Below, in pieces: positions 10,701 through 19,685 of a stretch of DNA of 64,000 nt. The notes beneath the pieces were generated by a model that saw only the letters and a list, made by a program, of their open reading frames with translations, did no database searches and was not told the origin of the DNA. The position numbers were made by a program, and so were the translations under genes. The stretch is from an uncultured Clostridia bacterium. Lineage in GTDB: Bacteria > Bacillota_A > Clostridia > TANB77 > CAG-508. The stretch is taken from NCBI GenBank assembly GCA_944393405.1, contig CALYAC010000011.1, positions 1 through 64,000 of the forward strand, given 5' to 3'. Numbering within the stretch: position 1 is the first letter of the stretch; each line of letters opens with the position of its first letter.

Positions 10701-11282
10701 AATATAGATTCAATTGAGGAATATAAAAAGACAAAAGAAAGATATGATTTTATGTGTGAACAAAGATTGGATTTAGAAAATACAGCATCTAAATTAAGAA
10801 ATATAATTTCTGATATGACAAAAACAATGAAAGAGCAATTTATTGAAAAATTTAGAGAAATAAATAAAAACTTTAATGAAGTATTTGTTGAACTATTCGG
10901 AGGAGGAAAAGCAGAACTAAAATTGGAAGATGAAGAAAATGTGTTAGAGTGTGGAATAGATATACAAGTACAACCTACAGGTAAAAAACTTCAAAATATG
11001 ATGCTTTTGTCTGGAGGAGAAAAAGCATTTACAGCAATTGCACTTCTATTTGCAATATTAAAAATAAATCCAGCGCCTTTCTGTGTATTAGATGAAATTG
11101 AAGCAGCACTTGATGATGTAAATGTATATAGATTTGCTGAATATTTAAAGAAATTTAGTAAAGAAACACAATTTTTAGTAATAACACATAGAAAAGGAAC
11201 AATGGAATCAGCAAATACAGTTTATGGTGTTACAATGGAAGAAAATGGTGTAAGTAAACTATTATCAATGAAATTATCATAA
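7731..11282 (+). CDS. smc: Chromosome partition protein SMC
   Basis: ATPase core of the SMC-ScpAB condensin complex, which extrudes and organises DNA loops. At 1183 residues it has the full set of parts: N-terminal FKSFADKT and Walker A GPNGSGKSN near residue 33; a long coiled coil; a globular hinge at about 515-670 with GRASFLP and GAISGGS; a second coiled coil; ABC signature LLSGGEKAFTAIALLFAI near 1092; and Walker B CVLDEIEAALDD near 1118. In many Firmicutes smc follows rnc; here rnc is about 8 kb downstream, so the usual block has been split. The phosphatase gene follows 38 bases later. No in-frame CGG occurs in its 1183 codons. Confidence 0.97.
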   Translation: MYLKRLELQGFKSFADKTILEFKSGITSVIGPNGSGKSNISDAIRWVLGEQSMKSLRGSKSEDIIFAGTQARKSLGFAEVSMVIDNTDGKLPIEYSEVTVTRKLYRSGETGYFINKVPCRLKDVLELFMDTGIGKDGYSIIGQGKIDEILSNKSEDRRKVFEEAAGIVKYRTRKAESEKKLEQTKLNLLRINDILTEIEGNLDPLKAQSEKAKKYLDLREELKNIEIGLFIHNINEYKEKLEKIAEDIQIVEAQNTDENEKMEDLQKSKEELKSEIDSITAKIEEMQNLGFESTNKIEKINSDIGISKERIQNNLGNKERLEKEIEEINIRIAELEEEQKQKLDKKENLSLNREKFQKELDEKQKELDELTKKLSDKELEIEDKKKKIEEDTDKKYEIVSIISSLDTNFENLEKREKTVKIEMQDLTSEIDRERDNKQEKSKEFYDIEFKKNEATKKLEEKSAKKEECMTKIKEFDTMINNLTYESRMKDSRLKFLIETEKEKEGYIRSVKSLLSDCEKDVNLKKGMNGVLANLISVDKKYETAIEMCLGQTLQNIVTETEEDAKKLIEHLRQNKLGRASFLPISSIKGRKLDKISKGNIDGIIGIASDLVKCNKKYEQIVLNLLGRTLIVENMDTAIKVAKSNSYSFRIVTLDGDIISNTGAISGGSVQTKTVNILGRSREIESLEKELKQIEQKIKDITEEKRKYTESVTDVIEEVTRLEKELQDIEIVYAAENQKMLNIEEGINKLETRREKIKHEIEEELVRQKEENRKEKEEKEHEINNLTKEIEELSKIVEEFAINNKDNQKYIDDLNFDITNLKISVTSFDESNVSIDEMVDRIKQDIDNNKKSIENKKSNIDEIKSDNDNLNNKIKELEEEINKIKSDVENSSNIVENLRQERLEKGEKLKTSEAQINDKFNVIEDLKGQLVKLDVRKTKLEQDLEQVVNDLWIEYELTPNNAQNYEKPQNVQKAARDANMLRTQIKELGSINIDSIEEYKKTKERYDFMCEQRLDLENTASKLRNIISDMTKTMKEQFIEKFREINKNFNEVFVELFGGGKAELKLEDEENVLECGIDIQVQPTGKKLQNMMLLSGGEKAFTAIALLFAILKINPAPFCVLDEIEAALDDVNVYRFAEYLKKFSKETQFLVITHRKGTMESANTVYGVTMEENGVSKLLSMKLS

Positions 11283-11320
11283 ACTATATAAATATAATAA
11301 TTATTTAACAGGAGAACATA

Positions 11321-11777
11321 ATGAAAAAAATACTATTTGTATGTTTAGGAAATATATGTAGATCACCAATGGCTGAGTATGTATTTAAAAACATGGTAAA
11401 AGATAAAGGATTAGAAAATAAATATGAAATATCATCTTGTCGGAACAAGTAATGAAGAAGAAGGAAATGATATTCATTATGGAACAAAAGATAAATTAAG
11501 CAAAGAAAAAATACCATATTCTAAACATAGGGCAAGAAAACTAAAAAAAGAAGATTATAATAATTATGATTATATTATAGCAATGGAAGAAAGTAATATT
11601 AGAGGAATTTTAAGAATAATAGGAAGTGATTCAGAAAACAAAGTACATAGACTATTAGACTATTCATCCAAACCAAGAGATATAGCAGATCCATGGTATA
11701 CAGGAAACTTTGATATTACATATAATGATATTAATGAAGGATGTACTGCATTACTTAAATATTTAGAAAATAATTAA
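11321..11777 (+). CDS. Low-molecular-weight protein-tyrosine phosphatase, +1 frameshift at CGG
   Basis: Phosphatase of the LMW-PTP family. The zero frame from ATG 11321 (GGAG upstream) encodes the catalytic P-loop CLGNICRSPMAE, then hits TAA at 11450 after only 43 residues. The +1 frame continues exactly where expected: GTSNEEEGNDIHYGTK, HRARKLKKEDYNNYD, IAMEESN, and the general-acid region DIADPWYTGNF. Joined length is about 151 residues, typical for the family. The split is TGT CGG A at 11438-11444; the +1 frame reads GGA, the conserved Gly of the family's S-A-G-T-S segment. Neither piece alone would be active, because the P-loop and the Asp are in different frames. Confidence 0.88.
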
Positions 11778-11857
11778 AATAAAAATAATAAAAAATAGTC
11801 ATAAAATAAAGACTGCTTGAATATATATTAATATAAACTTTTTACAAAGGAGAGTTG

Positions 11858-14548
11858 ATGTATATGTGGCAGTCTTTTAATATACATGAAATCGAGAGAA
11901 AATTTAGGACAAATATTAATCAAGGATTAACTAAAGACGAAGCGATAAAAAGGCAATCAGAATATGGAGAGAACAAATTAAAAGATAGGAAAAAAGAAAA
12001 TATATTCATAAAATTTTTAAAGCAATTTAATGATTATATGATTATTATACTTATAATAGCCGCAATAGTGTCTGCAGGAATTTCGTTTTGGCAGGGAGAA
12101 AATGATTATATAGATTCAATAATTATAATATCTATTGTGGTATTAAATGCAATAATGGGAATTGTACAAGAGGCAAAAGCAGAAAAATCTCTTGAAGCAT
12201 TAAAGAACATGTCAGCACCTGTTGCGAAAGTAAGAAGAGATAATAGAATTGTTACTATAAGAGGAAGTCAAATAGTTCCAGGAGATATTGTATTGTTAGA
12301 AGCGGGAAATTTTGTGCCGGCAGATTGTAGATTAGTAAGTAGCTCTAATTTAAGAATAGAAGAATCGAGTTTAACTGGAGAAACAATACCATCTCAAAAA
12401 GATTCAGAAGTAATATTAGATGAAAATACACCTATAGGTGATATTACCAATATGGCTTTTGCAAATACAATTGTAGTTAATGGACATGCAGAAGCAATTG
12501 TAACTGAAATAGGTATGAACACAAAAGTTGGAAAAATAGCAAATATGATAATAAACAACGAATCACCAGAAACACCAATACAAAGAAAATTGGGTGAAGT
12601 AGGAAAAACACTTGGAACAGCGTGTTTAGTAATTTGTGCTTTAATATTTGTAATCGGAGTATTAAAAAAGATTCCACCAATAGAAATGTTTATGACATCT
12701 GTTGGATTAGCAGTAGCAGCAATTCCAGAAGGACTTCCGGCAATTGTAACAATAATGCTATCTATTGGAGTTACAAAAATGGCAAAAAAGAATAGTATAA
12801 TCAGAAAACTACCAGCAGTAGAGACATTAGGAAGTAGTAGTGTAATTTGTTCAGATAAAACAGGAACATTAACACAAAATAAAATGCAAGTAAAAAAAAT
12901 TATGAACATTAATGGAGAATGTTTAGATAAAGAGAAAAACTTAATTTTAGAATTAGGTACAATGTGTACAGATGTCGAAGGAGATGTTGGCGAAGCAACA
13001 GAACTTGCAATTGTAAATGCTGCTAAAATACAAGGAAAGTTTAAAGAAAGACTGTATCAAAAATTTGAAAGAATAGCAGATATTCCATTTGATTCAGAAA
13101 GAAAGATGATGAGTACAATACATAAAACAAATATAGAATATACAGATGATGATGAATTAAGTAAAATCTGTAATAATAGAGAAAATAAATACATTAGTGT
13201 TACTAAAGGAGCACCAGATGTACTCTTAAAAAGATGTACAAAATATTATCATGAAGGAAAGACATTTAATTTAGATAATAAAGTGATAGAAAATATAGAG
13301 AAAAATAATAATTTAATGGCTGATAATGCTTTAAGAGTAATTGCTGTAGCATATTCACAAATGCCGAGATTACCAACAAATATAGATCAAGAAGAAATAG
13401 AGAATAATTTAACTTTTGTTGGCTTAATAGGAATGATTGATCCACCAAGAGAAGGAGTAAAAGAAGCAGTATCTACATGTAGAAATGCGGGGGTAAAAAC
13501 TGTAATGATAACAGGTGATCATATTGCCACCGCAAATGCTATTGCAAAAGAAATAGGAATTTTAAAGAAAGGAGATTTATCAATCACAGGAAGGGAATTA
13601 GACCATATATCAGATAAAGAATTTGAAAAAAATATTAATAAATATTCTGTATTTGCTAGGGTCTCACCAGAACATAAGGTAAAAATAGTAAATGCATTTC
13701 AAAAAACAGGCGCAGTTGTTGCTATGACTGGAGATGGGGTAAATGATGCACCTGCATTAAAAAAAGCAGATATAGGTATTGCAATGGGGAAAAATGGAAC
13801 TGATGTTGCTAAAAATGCTTCTGATATGATATTAACAGATGATAATTTTATTACAATTGTAGAGGCTGTTAAAGAGGGGAGAAATATATTTGAAAACATA
13901 AAAAAAGCAGTACATTTTTTAATTGCAACAAATATAGGAGAAATCGTAACTATTTTCATGGGATTATTACTTGGAATGCAGGCTCCTCTTCTTGCAATAC
14001 AATTATTATGGATTAACCTTATAACAGATTCATTACCAGCTATTGCAATAGGATTAGAACCTGCAGATAAAGATATAATGAATAAAAAGCCAAGAGATAA
14101 TAAAAAAGGTATTTTTTCTGATGGGTTATGGGGAAAAATTCTAATAGAAGGTACAATGCTTGGAATGCTTACATTGCTTGCGTTTATGATAGGTAATAAT
14201 TTATATGGACTTGAAGTAGGTAGAAGTATGGCGTTTGTATCACTTGGTCTTTTAGAATTAGTACATAGTTTTAATGTAAAAAGCGAAGAATCTATATTTT
14301 CAATTGGACTATTTGAAAATAAATATTTAATATTTTCATTTATTTTAGGTGTTTTACTTCAAGTAATTGTAGTAATGGTACCTATATTTGCAAGTATATT
14401 TAGTCTAGTTCCTTTAAATGGAATTCAATGGTTATATACAATGGGAATATCTATATTACCAATTGTGATAATGGAATTGCAAAAGAAAATTAATGAGATA
14501 AAATTTGGAAAAAGAGTTTATTCATATAATAATATAACAGTAAAATAG
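11858..14548 (+). CDS. Calcium-type P-type cation ATPase
   Basis: P-type ATPase of the P2 (SERCA/PMCA-like) group, exporting Ca2+ or a similar cation. Domains in order: N-terminal cation-ATPase domain; the actuator motif SLTGE near residue 175; an M4 segment with AAIPEGLPAIVTI, the usual Ca-site PEGLP motif; phosphorylation motif SDKTGTLTQNK with Asp near 333; a nucleotide-binding domain with KGAPDVLLKRC; MITGDH; and hinge GDGVNDAPALKKADIG. C-terminal membrane helices include WINLITDSLPAIAIGLEP. ATG 11858 is favoured, five bases after AGGAG. It is single-gene and ends at a strong terminator. Ion choice is inferred from the motifs. Confidence 0.92.
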   Translation: MYMWQSFNIHEIERKFRTNINQGLTKDEAIKRQSEYGENKLKDRKKENIFIKFLKQFNDYMIIILIIAAIVSAGISFWQGENDYIDSIIIISIVVLNAIMGIVQEAKAEKSLEALKNMSAPVAKVRRDNRIVTIRGSQIVPGDIVLLEAGNFVPADCRLVSSSNLRIEESSLTGETIPSQKDSEVILDENTPIGDITNMAFANTIVVNGHAEAIVTEIGMNTKVGKIANMIINNESPETPIQRKLGEVGKTLGTACLVICALIFVIGVLKKIPPIEMFMTSVGLAVAAIPEGLPAIVTIMLSIGVTKMAKKNSIIRKLPAVETLGSSSVICSDKTGTLTQNKMQVKKIMNINGECLDKEKNLILELGTMCTDVEGDVGEATELAIVNAAKIQGKFKERLYQKFERIADIPFDSERKMMSTIHKTNIEYTDDDELSKICNNRENKYISVTKGAPDVLLKRCTKYYHEGKTFNLDNKVIENIEKNNNLMADNALRVIAVAYSQMPRLPTNIDQEEIENNLTFVGLIGMIDPPREGVKEAVSTCRNAGVKTVMITGDHIATANAIAKEIGILKKGDLSITGRELDHISDKEFEKNINKYSVFARVSPEHKVKIVNAFQKTGAVVAMTGDGVNDAPALKKADIGIAMGKNGTDVAKNASDMILTDDNFITIVEAVKEGRNIFENIKKAVHFLIATNIGEIVTIFMGLLLGMQAPLLAIQLLWINLITDSLPAIAIGLEPADKDIMNKKPRDNKKGIFSDGLWGKILIEGTMLGMLTLLAFMIGNNLYGLEVGRSMAFVSLGLLELVHSFNVKSEESIFSIGLFENKYLIFSFILGVLLQVIVVMVPIFASIFSLVPLNGIQWLYTMGISILPIVIMELQKKINEIKFGKRVYSYNNITVK

Positions 14549-14566
14549 CTATAGAATAGTTATAGT

Positions 14567-14617
14567 AACACTACTATATTAAATATAATATTTATATAGT
14601 AGTGTTTATTTTTTTAT
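14567..14617 (+). terminator. Terminator after P-type ATPase gene
   Basis: Twelve-base stem AACACTACTATA / TATAGTAGTGTT, AT-rich loop, then a T run. The 300 bases that follow up to the M23 gene hold AT-rich sequence with no gene visible and one good promoter. Confidence 0.85.
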
Positions 14618-14885
14618 TTAATTTATTTATTAATTTATTTAGCTTATTAATTAGTATTATATTACTTTTTTATTTACTATAGATTAATTTAATAAATTAA
14701 TAAAAAAGCCAAAATATAACAAATTTGTAAAAAAATAGGGCATGAAAATAAAAGTCAATGTTAGAAAAAGTAAGAAAAAGTGAGGAAAAATGAGAAAAAT
14801 AAAGTAATACATGGGATAAATTAAACTGTAAAAATAATAAAATGATTAATTTTTGTCAAAAATGCTAGAAAAAAGAATATATGAT

Positions 14886-14914
14886 TTGAAAAAGGGCAGA
14901 ATATATAGTATAAT
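14886..14914 (+). promoter_or_regulatory. Promoter of the M23 peptidase gene
   Basis: TTGAAA (14886-14891), 17-base spacer, TATAAT (14909-14914), about 30 bases before the start region. Confidence 0.75.
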
Positions 14915-14943
14915 AAACTTTGTGTCACGTCAAAAAAAGGAGA

Positions 14944-15939
14944 GTGAATTTTATTTTAAACAGGAAAATTAAATACTACACAAAAGAAGTAATAGGGCTT
15001 ATAAATATAGTAGCAATTGCACTGTTTATATTAACAATAATTATTCTTTTCAAATTTAATATAGTTTGTGAAGTAACTATAGCCGGTGAAAAAGTCGGAT
15101 ATGTTGCAGATAAAAATGGATTTGAAGGAAAAATAAACGAATTTGTAAATAAAGAAGAAGAAGCAAAATTATATACAACAATAAAAGATATGCCGGAATA
15201 TAAACTTACTTTAGTTGATAAATCAGAAAAAACAAATGAAGAAGCAATACTTGCTAAACTAGAGGAAAATTCTGAAACAACCTATAAATTATATGCCGTG
15301 ACAATAAATGGAAAAGAAAAAACTATTTTAGCTAATTTAGATGAAGCTGAAAAATTAGTTGATGAAATGACAGAAAAATATGAAGATAAAATAGATTTAA
15401 AAATAGGTATAACAGATGTAATAACAACAGACAAGAAAGATGAAGATACAGTTAAGGTTGCTAAAAAAACAGTAAAAAAATCAATAGAAACAGCGATAGA
15501 AAAGAAAGAAAAAGAAGAAGCTGAAAAAAGAGAAAAAGAGTCTCATACTGTACAAGGTGTATATTTACAAGTGACACCTGTATCTGGAATAATTACATCC
15601 AGATTTGGTAACAGAGAAAGTATAAGATCAAGTGGACATACTGGACTTGACATTGCAGCTCCATATGGAACATCAATTAAAGCTGCTGCAAGCGGAACTG
15701 TAACCTTTGCAGGATATAGTGGTGGTTATGGTTATGTTGTAAAAATGTCACATGGTAATGGTGTTGAAACATATTATGGACATTGTAGTAAATTATATGT
15801 TTCAGCAGGTCAAAAAATAGATGCTGGTGATGTTATAGCAGCTGTTGGTTCAACAGGTAACTCAACAGGTAACCACTTACATTTCGAAGTTAGAGTAAAT
15901 GGTAGTGAAGTAAATCCACAAAATTATTTATATAAATAA
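14944..15939 (+). CDS. Membrane-anchored M23 peptidase
   Basis: Zinc endopeptidase of family M23 (LytM type), acting on cell-wall peptide bridges. One membrane segment lies near residues 17-38, followed by about 150 charged residues that include a Lys/Glu-rich helix, then the catalytic domain in the last 120 residues: SRFGNRESIRSSGHTGLDIA (zinc His and Asp), GYGYVVKMSHGNGVETYYGH and the second zinc motif GNHLHFEVR. The start is uncertain: AGGAG at 14938-14942 is only one base from GTG 14944, ATT 14953 is better spaced but rare, and an in-frame TTG at 14920 has no site. All options keep the membrane segment. Confidence 0.85.
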   Translation: MNFILNRKIKYYTKEVIGLINIVAIALFILTIIILFKFNIVCEVTIAGEKVGYVADKNGFEGKINEFVNKEEEAKLYTTIKDMPEYKLTLVDKSEKTNEEAILAKLEENSETTYKLYAVTINGKEKTILANLDEAEKLVDEMTEKYEDKIDLKIGITDVITTDKKDEDTVKVAKKTVKKSIETAIEKKEKEEAEKREKESHTVQGVYLQVTPVSGIITSRFGNRESIRSSGHTGLDIAAPYGTSIKAAASGTVTFAGYSGGYGYVVKMSHGNGVETYYGHCSKLYVSAGQKIDAGDVIAAVGSTGNSTGNHLHFEVRVNGSEVNPQNYLYK

Positions 15940-15958
15940 TATGTAAATAAGCACATAA

Positions 15959-16000
15959 AAGATGTAGTTTTATTATATATAAAATTGCATCTTTTTTTTC
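15959..16000 (+). terminator. Terminator after M23 peptidase gene
   Basis: Imperfect stem AAGATGTAGTTTTA with TAAAATTGCATCTT, followed by eight T. Confidence 0.85.
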
Positions 16001-16074
16001 TTGAAGAATAAAAGTCATAATGATATAATATTTTTGAATTACTATAATCAAAAGATGATAAATATGGTGAAAAA

Positions 16075-16980
16075 ATGAAGATAAAAAGTATAGATAAGGA
16101 AAAAAGAAAAGAAAATTTAAAGAAAATATTACCGATAGTAACCTCAGGATTAGCTTTAGGAATAAGTGCTTTTTTAGTACATAAGGGTGTATTACAGTAT
16201 AATAATATAGTGGATTTAGAAAATGGTAATTTAGATAAAATTATTGGAATGGCACCATTTTTAAAAAATATTGACACTAAAGCAGTTATGGATGCATTAT
16301 CAAGTCAAGCAGGAAAATTAGGTGCAAATGCATATGTATTACTTCCAAAAGCTTTTACATTTGGACTTAATATAGCTAAACCAATAATTGAAAGTGATAA
16401 AGTTCAAAATAGTAAAATAGTTAAGAAAATAAAAGGTATAAATAAAAATATTGAAAATGATCCAATGTTGATAATAAATCCAAAGCTTTTAGATAATGAG
16501 CATCCACGACCAATAGCTAAAGGTTTAGCATTAGGTACAAAAGCTTTTTTGATGGCAAATAGTATAATAGATTATAATAACATATTTGACTTTAGTAATT
16601 TACCACATAAATTTGCTGCTATTGCAGAAATGGCAAGTAAAATCGATTTAAATAAAATAGTTATAGGGGCAAGTGGCGTCGGGGTAATAAAAGATATTAT
16701 AAGAAAAGTTCAAGAAAGAAGAGATAATAGAGATACTGCAGAAACAGTAAAAGATTTTATAGAAGATAAAGAAGAAGAGAATGATAAGATTGAAACAAAA
16801 GCAAAAGAACCAAGAAGTCTAAAAAGTAAAGTAACTTTTAAAGGAATTGTAAAAAAAATATTTAATGAAAAAGGTTTACCTAGCTTATTTACTTTGTCAG
16901 AAACGGAAAAACAATTCTTAACGAGAACCAAGGTAGAAATGATAGGTAATAAACAAAATATGCAATCAGCAGAAAGATAA
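16075..16980 (+). CDS. Uncharacterised protein with an internal duplication
   Basis: I do not recognise a family. The 301 residues hold two related segments: GLALGISAFLVHKGVLQYNN plus IVDLENG (from about residue 24), and GLALGTKAFLMANSIIDYNN plus IFDFSN (from about residue 148). Each is followed by a helical stretch, so the protein arose by internal duplication. The segments are mildly hydrophobic, perhaps hairpin membrane helices. The last 90 residues are charged. It is followed at 33 bases by two more uncharacterised genes, which look like one operon ending at the 17770 terminator. Confidence 0.7.
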   Translation: MKIKSIDKEKRKENLKKILPIVTSGLALGISAFLVHKGVLQYNNIVDLENGNLDKIIGMAPFLKNIDTKAVMDALSSQAGKLGANAYVLLPKAFTFGLNIAKPIIESDKVQNSKIVKKIKGINKNIENDPMLIINPKLLDNEHPRPIAKGLALGTKAFLMANSIIDYNNIFDFSNLPHKFAAIAEMASKIDLNKIVIGASGVGVIKDIIRKVQERRDNRDTAETVKDFIEDKEEENDKIETKAKEPRSLKSKVTFKGIVKKIFNEKGLPSLFTLSETEKQFLTRTKVEMIGNKQNMQSAER

Positions 16981-17013
16981 AAGAGCTTATGATAAAATAA
17001 GGAGGAAGTTTTA

Positions 17014-17298
17014 ATGTTAGAGTTTGGAGATATCTTAACATTAGAAAATGATGAACAATATGTAGTGGCTAGTAGCTGTAAATATAATGATAAAGAATAT
17101 TTTTATCTGGTAAATATACATGATAGCACAGATTGTATTATAGGTAGTGTGAAAGATGATGATTTAGAAATTGTAAATGATAAAGAAACGTTTTTAAATG
17201 TAATGCCTTTAATACTAGATAATGCAGATAGTAGATTATTTGAATCAAATAATGAGGAAAATAATATATCAAAAAATAAAGAGGAAGAAAATGAATAG
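17014..17298 (+). CDS. Small acidic protein, DUF1292-like
   Basis: A 94-residue acidic protein. The first 60 residues have a short beta-rich pattern (FGDILTLENDEQYVVASSCK, then KEYFYLVNI) reminiscent of DUF1292-type proteins, but the match is from memory and weak. AGGAGG precedes ATG 17014. Its end overlaps the start of the next gene, so the two are likely translated together. Function unknown. Confidence 0.65.
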   Translation: MLEFGDILTLENDEQYVVASSCKYNDKEYFYLVNIHDSTDCIIGSVKDDDLEIVNDKETFLNVMPLILDNADSRLFESNNEENNISKNKEEENE

Positions 17299-17767
17299 TA
17301 GAGCGTATTCAGAAGTATATCAAATAATTCAATATTTACCAGAATCAGAATATAAACTAATTCCAAAAGAGCAGATAGAATTTATAAAAAGTAATATGGA
17401 CAATAGCACAGAAAGAATATGCACAATTGATACAGATTTAAAAGATATAGAACTATCAAAAGAAGCAAAAGCTATACTTTTGTCATTATTTCACATGAAT
17501 ATTGCTAGTGAAAAACAAAAAGTGCAATTGGAGCAGTTACTACAAAAAGAGGAAAAAAAGCAAAGCGAAAATTTATATAAAAACATTTTTGATAATAGAA
17601 ACGAAGATGAAATACAATCAGAAAAAGTTATTTCAAGTGAAAAAATAGAAAATAAGAAAAAGCAAAATATATCATTAGTTAGTATTAATGAAAATAGTTT
17701 TATGTATAAAGTAAAAACACTCTTTAAAAAATTATGGAATAAAATAAAACTGAATAAAATAAAATAG
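17291..17767 (+). CDS. Uncharacterised protein, paralogue of the 54322 gene
   Basis: A 158-residue protein with no domain I can name. Its N-terminal half (YSEVYQIIQYLPESEYKLIP, then a helical stretch ending KAILLSLFHMNIASEKQK) aligns by eye with the product of 54322-54789 (FTEVLTVLKYIPKEQLNKIP and ALSILSIFYQDYWANEAQKS). Both have a charged linker and a short basic, aromatic C-terminal helix (FKKLWNKIKLNK here). ATG 17291 overlaps the stop of the 17014 gene. The other family member sits beside a HipA-like gene, so a shared regulatory or kinase-partner role is possible but unproven. Confidence 0.7.
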   Translation: MNSRAYSEVYQIIQYLPESEYKLIPKEQIEFIKSNMDNSTERICTIDTDLKDIELSKEAKAILLSLFHMNIASEKQKVQLEQLLQKEEKKQSENLYKNIFDNRNEDEIQSEKVISSEKIENKKKQNISLVSINENSFMYKVKTLFKKLWNKIKLNKIK

Positions 17768-17769
17768 TG

Positions 17770-17812
17770 AACAGGTGATTATATATTTTTTATATAAATT
17801 ACCTGTTTTTTT
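17770..17812 (+). terminator. Terminator before plsX
   Basis: Outer stem AACAGGT / ACCTGTT with an inner TATATA / TATATA pairing, then seven T. The remaining bases up to plsX hold AT-rich leader sequence only. Confidence 0.85.
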
Positions 17813-17994
17813 ATATAAAATATTATTAGTATAGTTTATAAATTAACTAAAATTCATAATTTATAGTTATTTATAATTGACTTTAATAAATATAAGTTAT
17901 AAAATATAGTTTGAAAAATATAATATTACTTAAGTATAAGAATATGTATAAATATAAATTATACATATATTTTATATTTATTGGAGGAAATAAT

Positions 17995-19059
17995 ATGATC
18001 ATTTTACTTGATGCAATGGGAGGAGACAATGCTCCAGACGCGAATATCAAAGGTGCAGTAAAGGCAATAAACCAAATTTCTGCAAAAGTAGTATTGATAG
18101 GAAAAGAAGAAGTTATAAAACAAAGAATAAAAGAATTATATGGAAAAGATGATATAAATGATATATCACCAAGACTTAGTATAAAAAATGCTACAGAGAC
18201 AATAGAAATGGAAGATATACCAACACAAGCTATCAAACATAAGAAAGATTCTTCAATGGTAGTAGGATTTAATATGCTAAAATCTGGTGAAGGAGATGTA
18301 TTTATTTCAGCAGGAAATTCTGGAGCACTTCTTACAGGAGCTACACTTCTTGTAGGAAGAATAAAAGGAATAGATAGACCAGCATTAGCAGGAATCCTAC
18401 CAGCATATAAAAGTAGGTTACTACTTATGGATTGTGGATCTAATACAAATTGTAAGCCAATTAATTTGCTACAATTTGCACAAATGGCAAGTATATATTT
18501 AAAAAATACTTTTGGAATGGAAAATCCAGCAGTAGGCTTATTAAATATTGGAACTGAAGAGACAAAAGGAAATGAGCTTACAAAAGAGAGTTATAGACTT
18601 CTAAAAGAAAATGCTGAAAAATTAGATATTAATTTTATTGGCAATGTTGAAGGTAGAGATGCTTTTTCAGGAGAGATAGATGTTGTTGTAACAGATGGAT
18701 TTACTGGAAATGTATTCTTAAAATCAATAGAAGGACTTGGCAAATTTGTAAAAAGAAGCTTATCAGAAAGTCTAAAAAGAAATATTTTAACAAAAATTGC
18801 AGCTATACCTAGTTTACCAGCAATAAAAAGATTTGCAAAAACAGTAGATTATAAAGAATATGGTGGAGCACTATTTTTAGGAGTAAAAAAACCAGTAGTT
18901 AAAGCGCATGGAAGTAGTGATGAAAAATTATTTGAATTTACTATAAAACAAGCTGAACAATTTGTTGAAAATAAAGCAGTAGATAAAATGATTGAAGCTT
19001 TTGAAAAGCAAAAAGAAGAATCAAAAGAAAGTGAGCAAAAAGAAGAAATAAAAGAATAA
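17995..19059 (+). CDS. plsX: Phosphate acyltransferase PlsX
   Basis: Converts acyl-ACP to acyl-phosphate, the first step of phospholipid synthesis in the PlsX-PlsY route. Motifs: LLDAMGGDNAPDANIKGAV at the start, GFNMLKSGEGDVFISAGNSG near residue 90, LMDCGSNTNCKP, GLLNIGTEETKGNEL, NVEGRDAFSGEIDVVVTDGF and a late YGGALFLGVKKPVVKAHGSS. ATG 17995 has GGAGG seven bases upstream, so a longer in-frame reading from 17911 is not used. The last 15 residues are a Lys/Glu tail. It leads the conserved plsX-acpP-rnc order. Confidence 0.95.
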   Translation: MIILLDAMGGDNAPDANIKGAVKAINQISAKVVLIGKEEVIKQRIKELYGKDDINDISPRLSIKNATETIEMEDIPTQAIKHKKDSSMVVGFNMLKSGEGDVFISAGNSGALLTGATLLVGRIKGIDRPALAGILPAYKSRLLLMDCGSNTNCKPINLLQFAQMASIYLKNTFGMENPAVGLLNIGTEETKGNELTKESYRLLKENAEKLDINFIGNVEGRDAFSGEIDVVVTDGFTGNVFLKSIEGLGKFVKRSLSESLKRNILTKIAAIPSLPAIKRFAKTVDYKEYGGALFLGVKKPVVKAHGSSDEKLFEFTIKQAEQFVENKAVDKMIEAFEKQKEESKESEQKEEIKE

Positions 19060-19200
19060 TAAATAGCAATTAAAAATAAAAATTGCAAAAAAAGTAAAAT
19101 TTAGAACACTAAGTTCAAAAAAATAAAAACTATTACAACCTATAAAAGTACTGAAAAATAAAGCTTTTAGTAAATATTTTAATAAAATTAATAAAAAATA

Positions 19201-19229
19201 TTGACAATTTTATTTATATGTATTATTGT
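19201..19229 (+). promoter_or_regulatory. Promoter of acpP
   Basis: Consensus TTGACA (19201-19206), 17-base spacer, TATTGT (19224-19229). It gives acpP its own transcript apart from plsX. I saw no convincing FapR-type palindrome. Confidence 0.7.
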
Positions 19230-19275
19230 TAGGTAGAATAGAGGAAGTAAATTATTTAAGGAGGTGAACTTGTTA

Positions 19276-19518
19276 ATGAGTTCAGAAGAAGTATTCGAAA
19301 AAGTAAAAGGAATTATTGTTGAACAATTAGGTGTAGCTGAAACATCAGTTACAATGGAAGCATCATTTATAGATGATTTAGGAGCTGATTCACTAGACAT
19401 AGTTGAATTAATAATGGCTCTAGAAGAAGAATTCGATATAGAAATACCTGATGCTGATGCAGAAAAGGTTGTTTCTGTAGGAGATGTTGTTGATTATATA
19501 AAAGATCATATAGCATAG
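19276..19518 (+). CDS. acpP: Acyl carrier protein
   Basis: Carrier of fatty-acid chains, of about 80 residues. The phosphopantetheine site is the Ser of [27 protein letters not shown] ends at 19264; TTG 19270 is five bases away and ATG 19276 eleven. I choose ATG since [10 protein letters not shown] is a normal ACP start, but TTG is possible. It lies between plsX and rnc, as in most Firmicutes. Confidence 0.95.
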   Translation: MSSEEVFEKVKGIIVEQLGVAETSVTMEASFIDDLGADSLDIVELIMALEEEFDIEIPDADAEKVVSVGDVVDYIKDHIA

Positions 19519-19520
19519 TA

Positions 19521-19562
19521 ACAAAAGCAGAGTAATCGAAGTTTGATTGCTTTGTTTTTTTA
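19521..19562 (+). terminator. Terminator after acpP
   Basis: An imperfect stem (AAAGCA..AATC with GATTGCTTTG), seven-base loop and a run of seven T. Confidence 0.7.
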
Positions 19563-19685
19563 TGCTGTTATAAGTCGAAATATGCTGAAAATCTTTTATA
19601 TAAATCTCTTTTTTTTTATCTAAAAAAGGTGTATAATATAGATGTTTAATTAAACTAGTAGGAAAGGAAAGAAATATTAAGAAAA

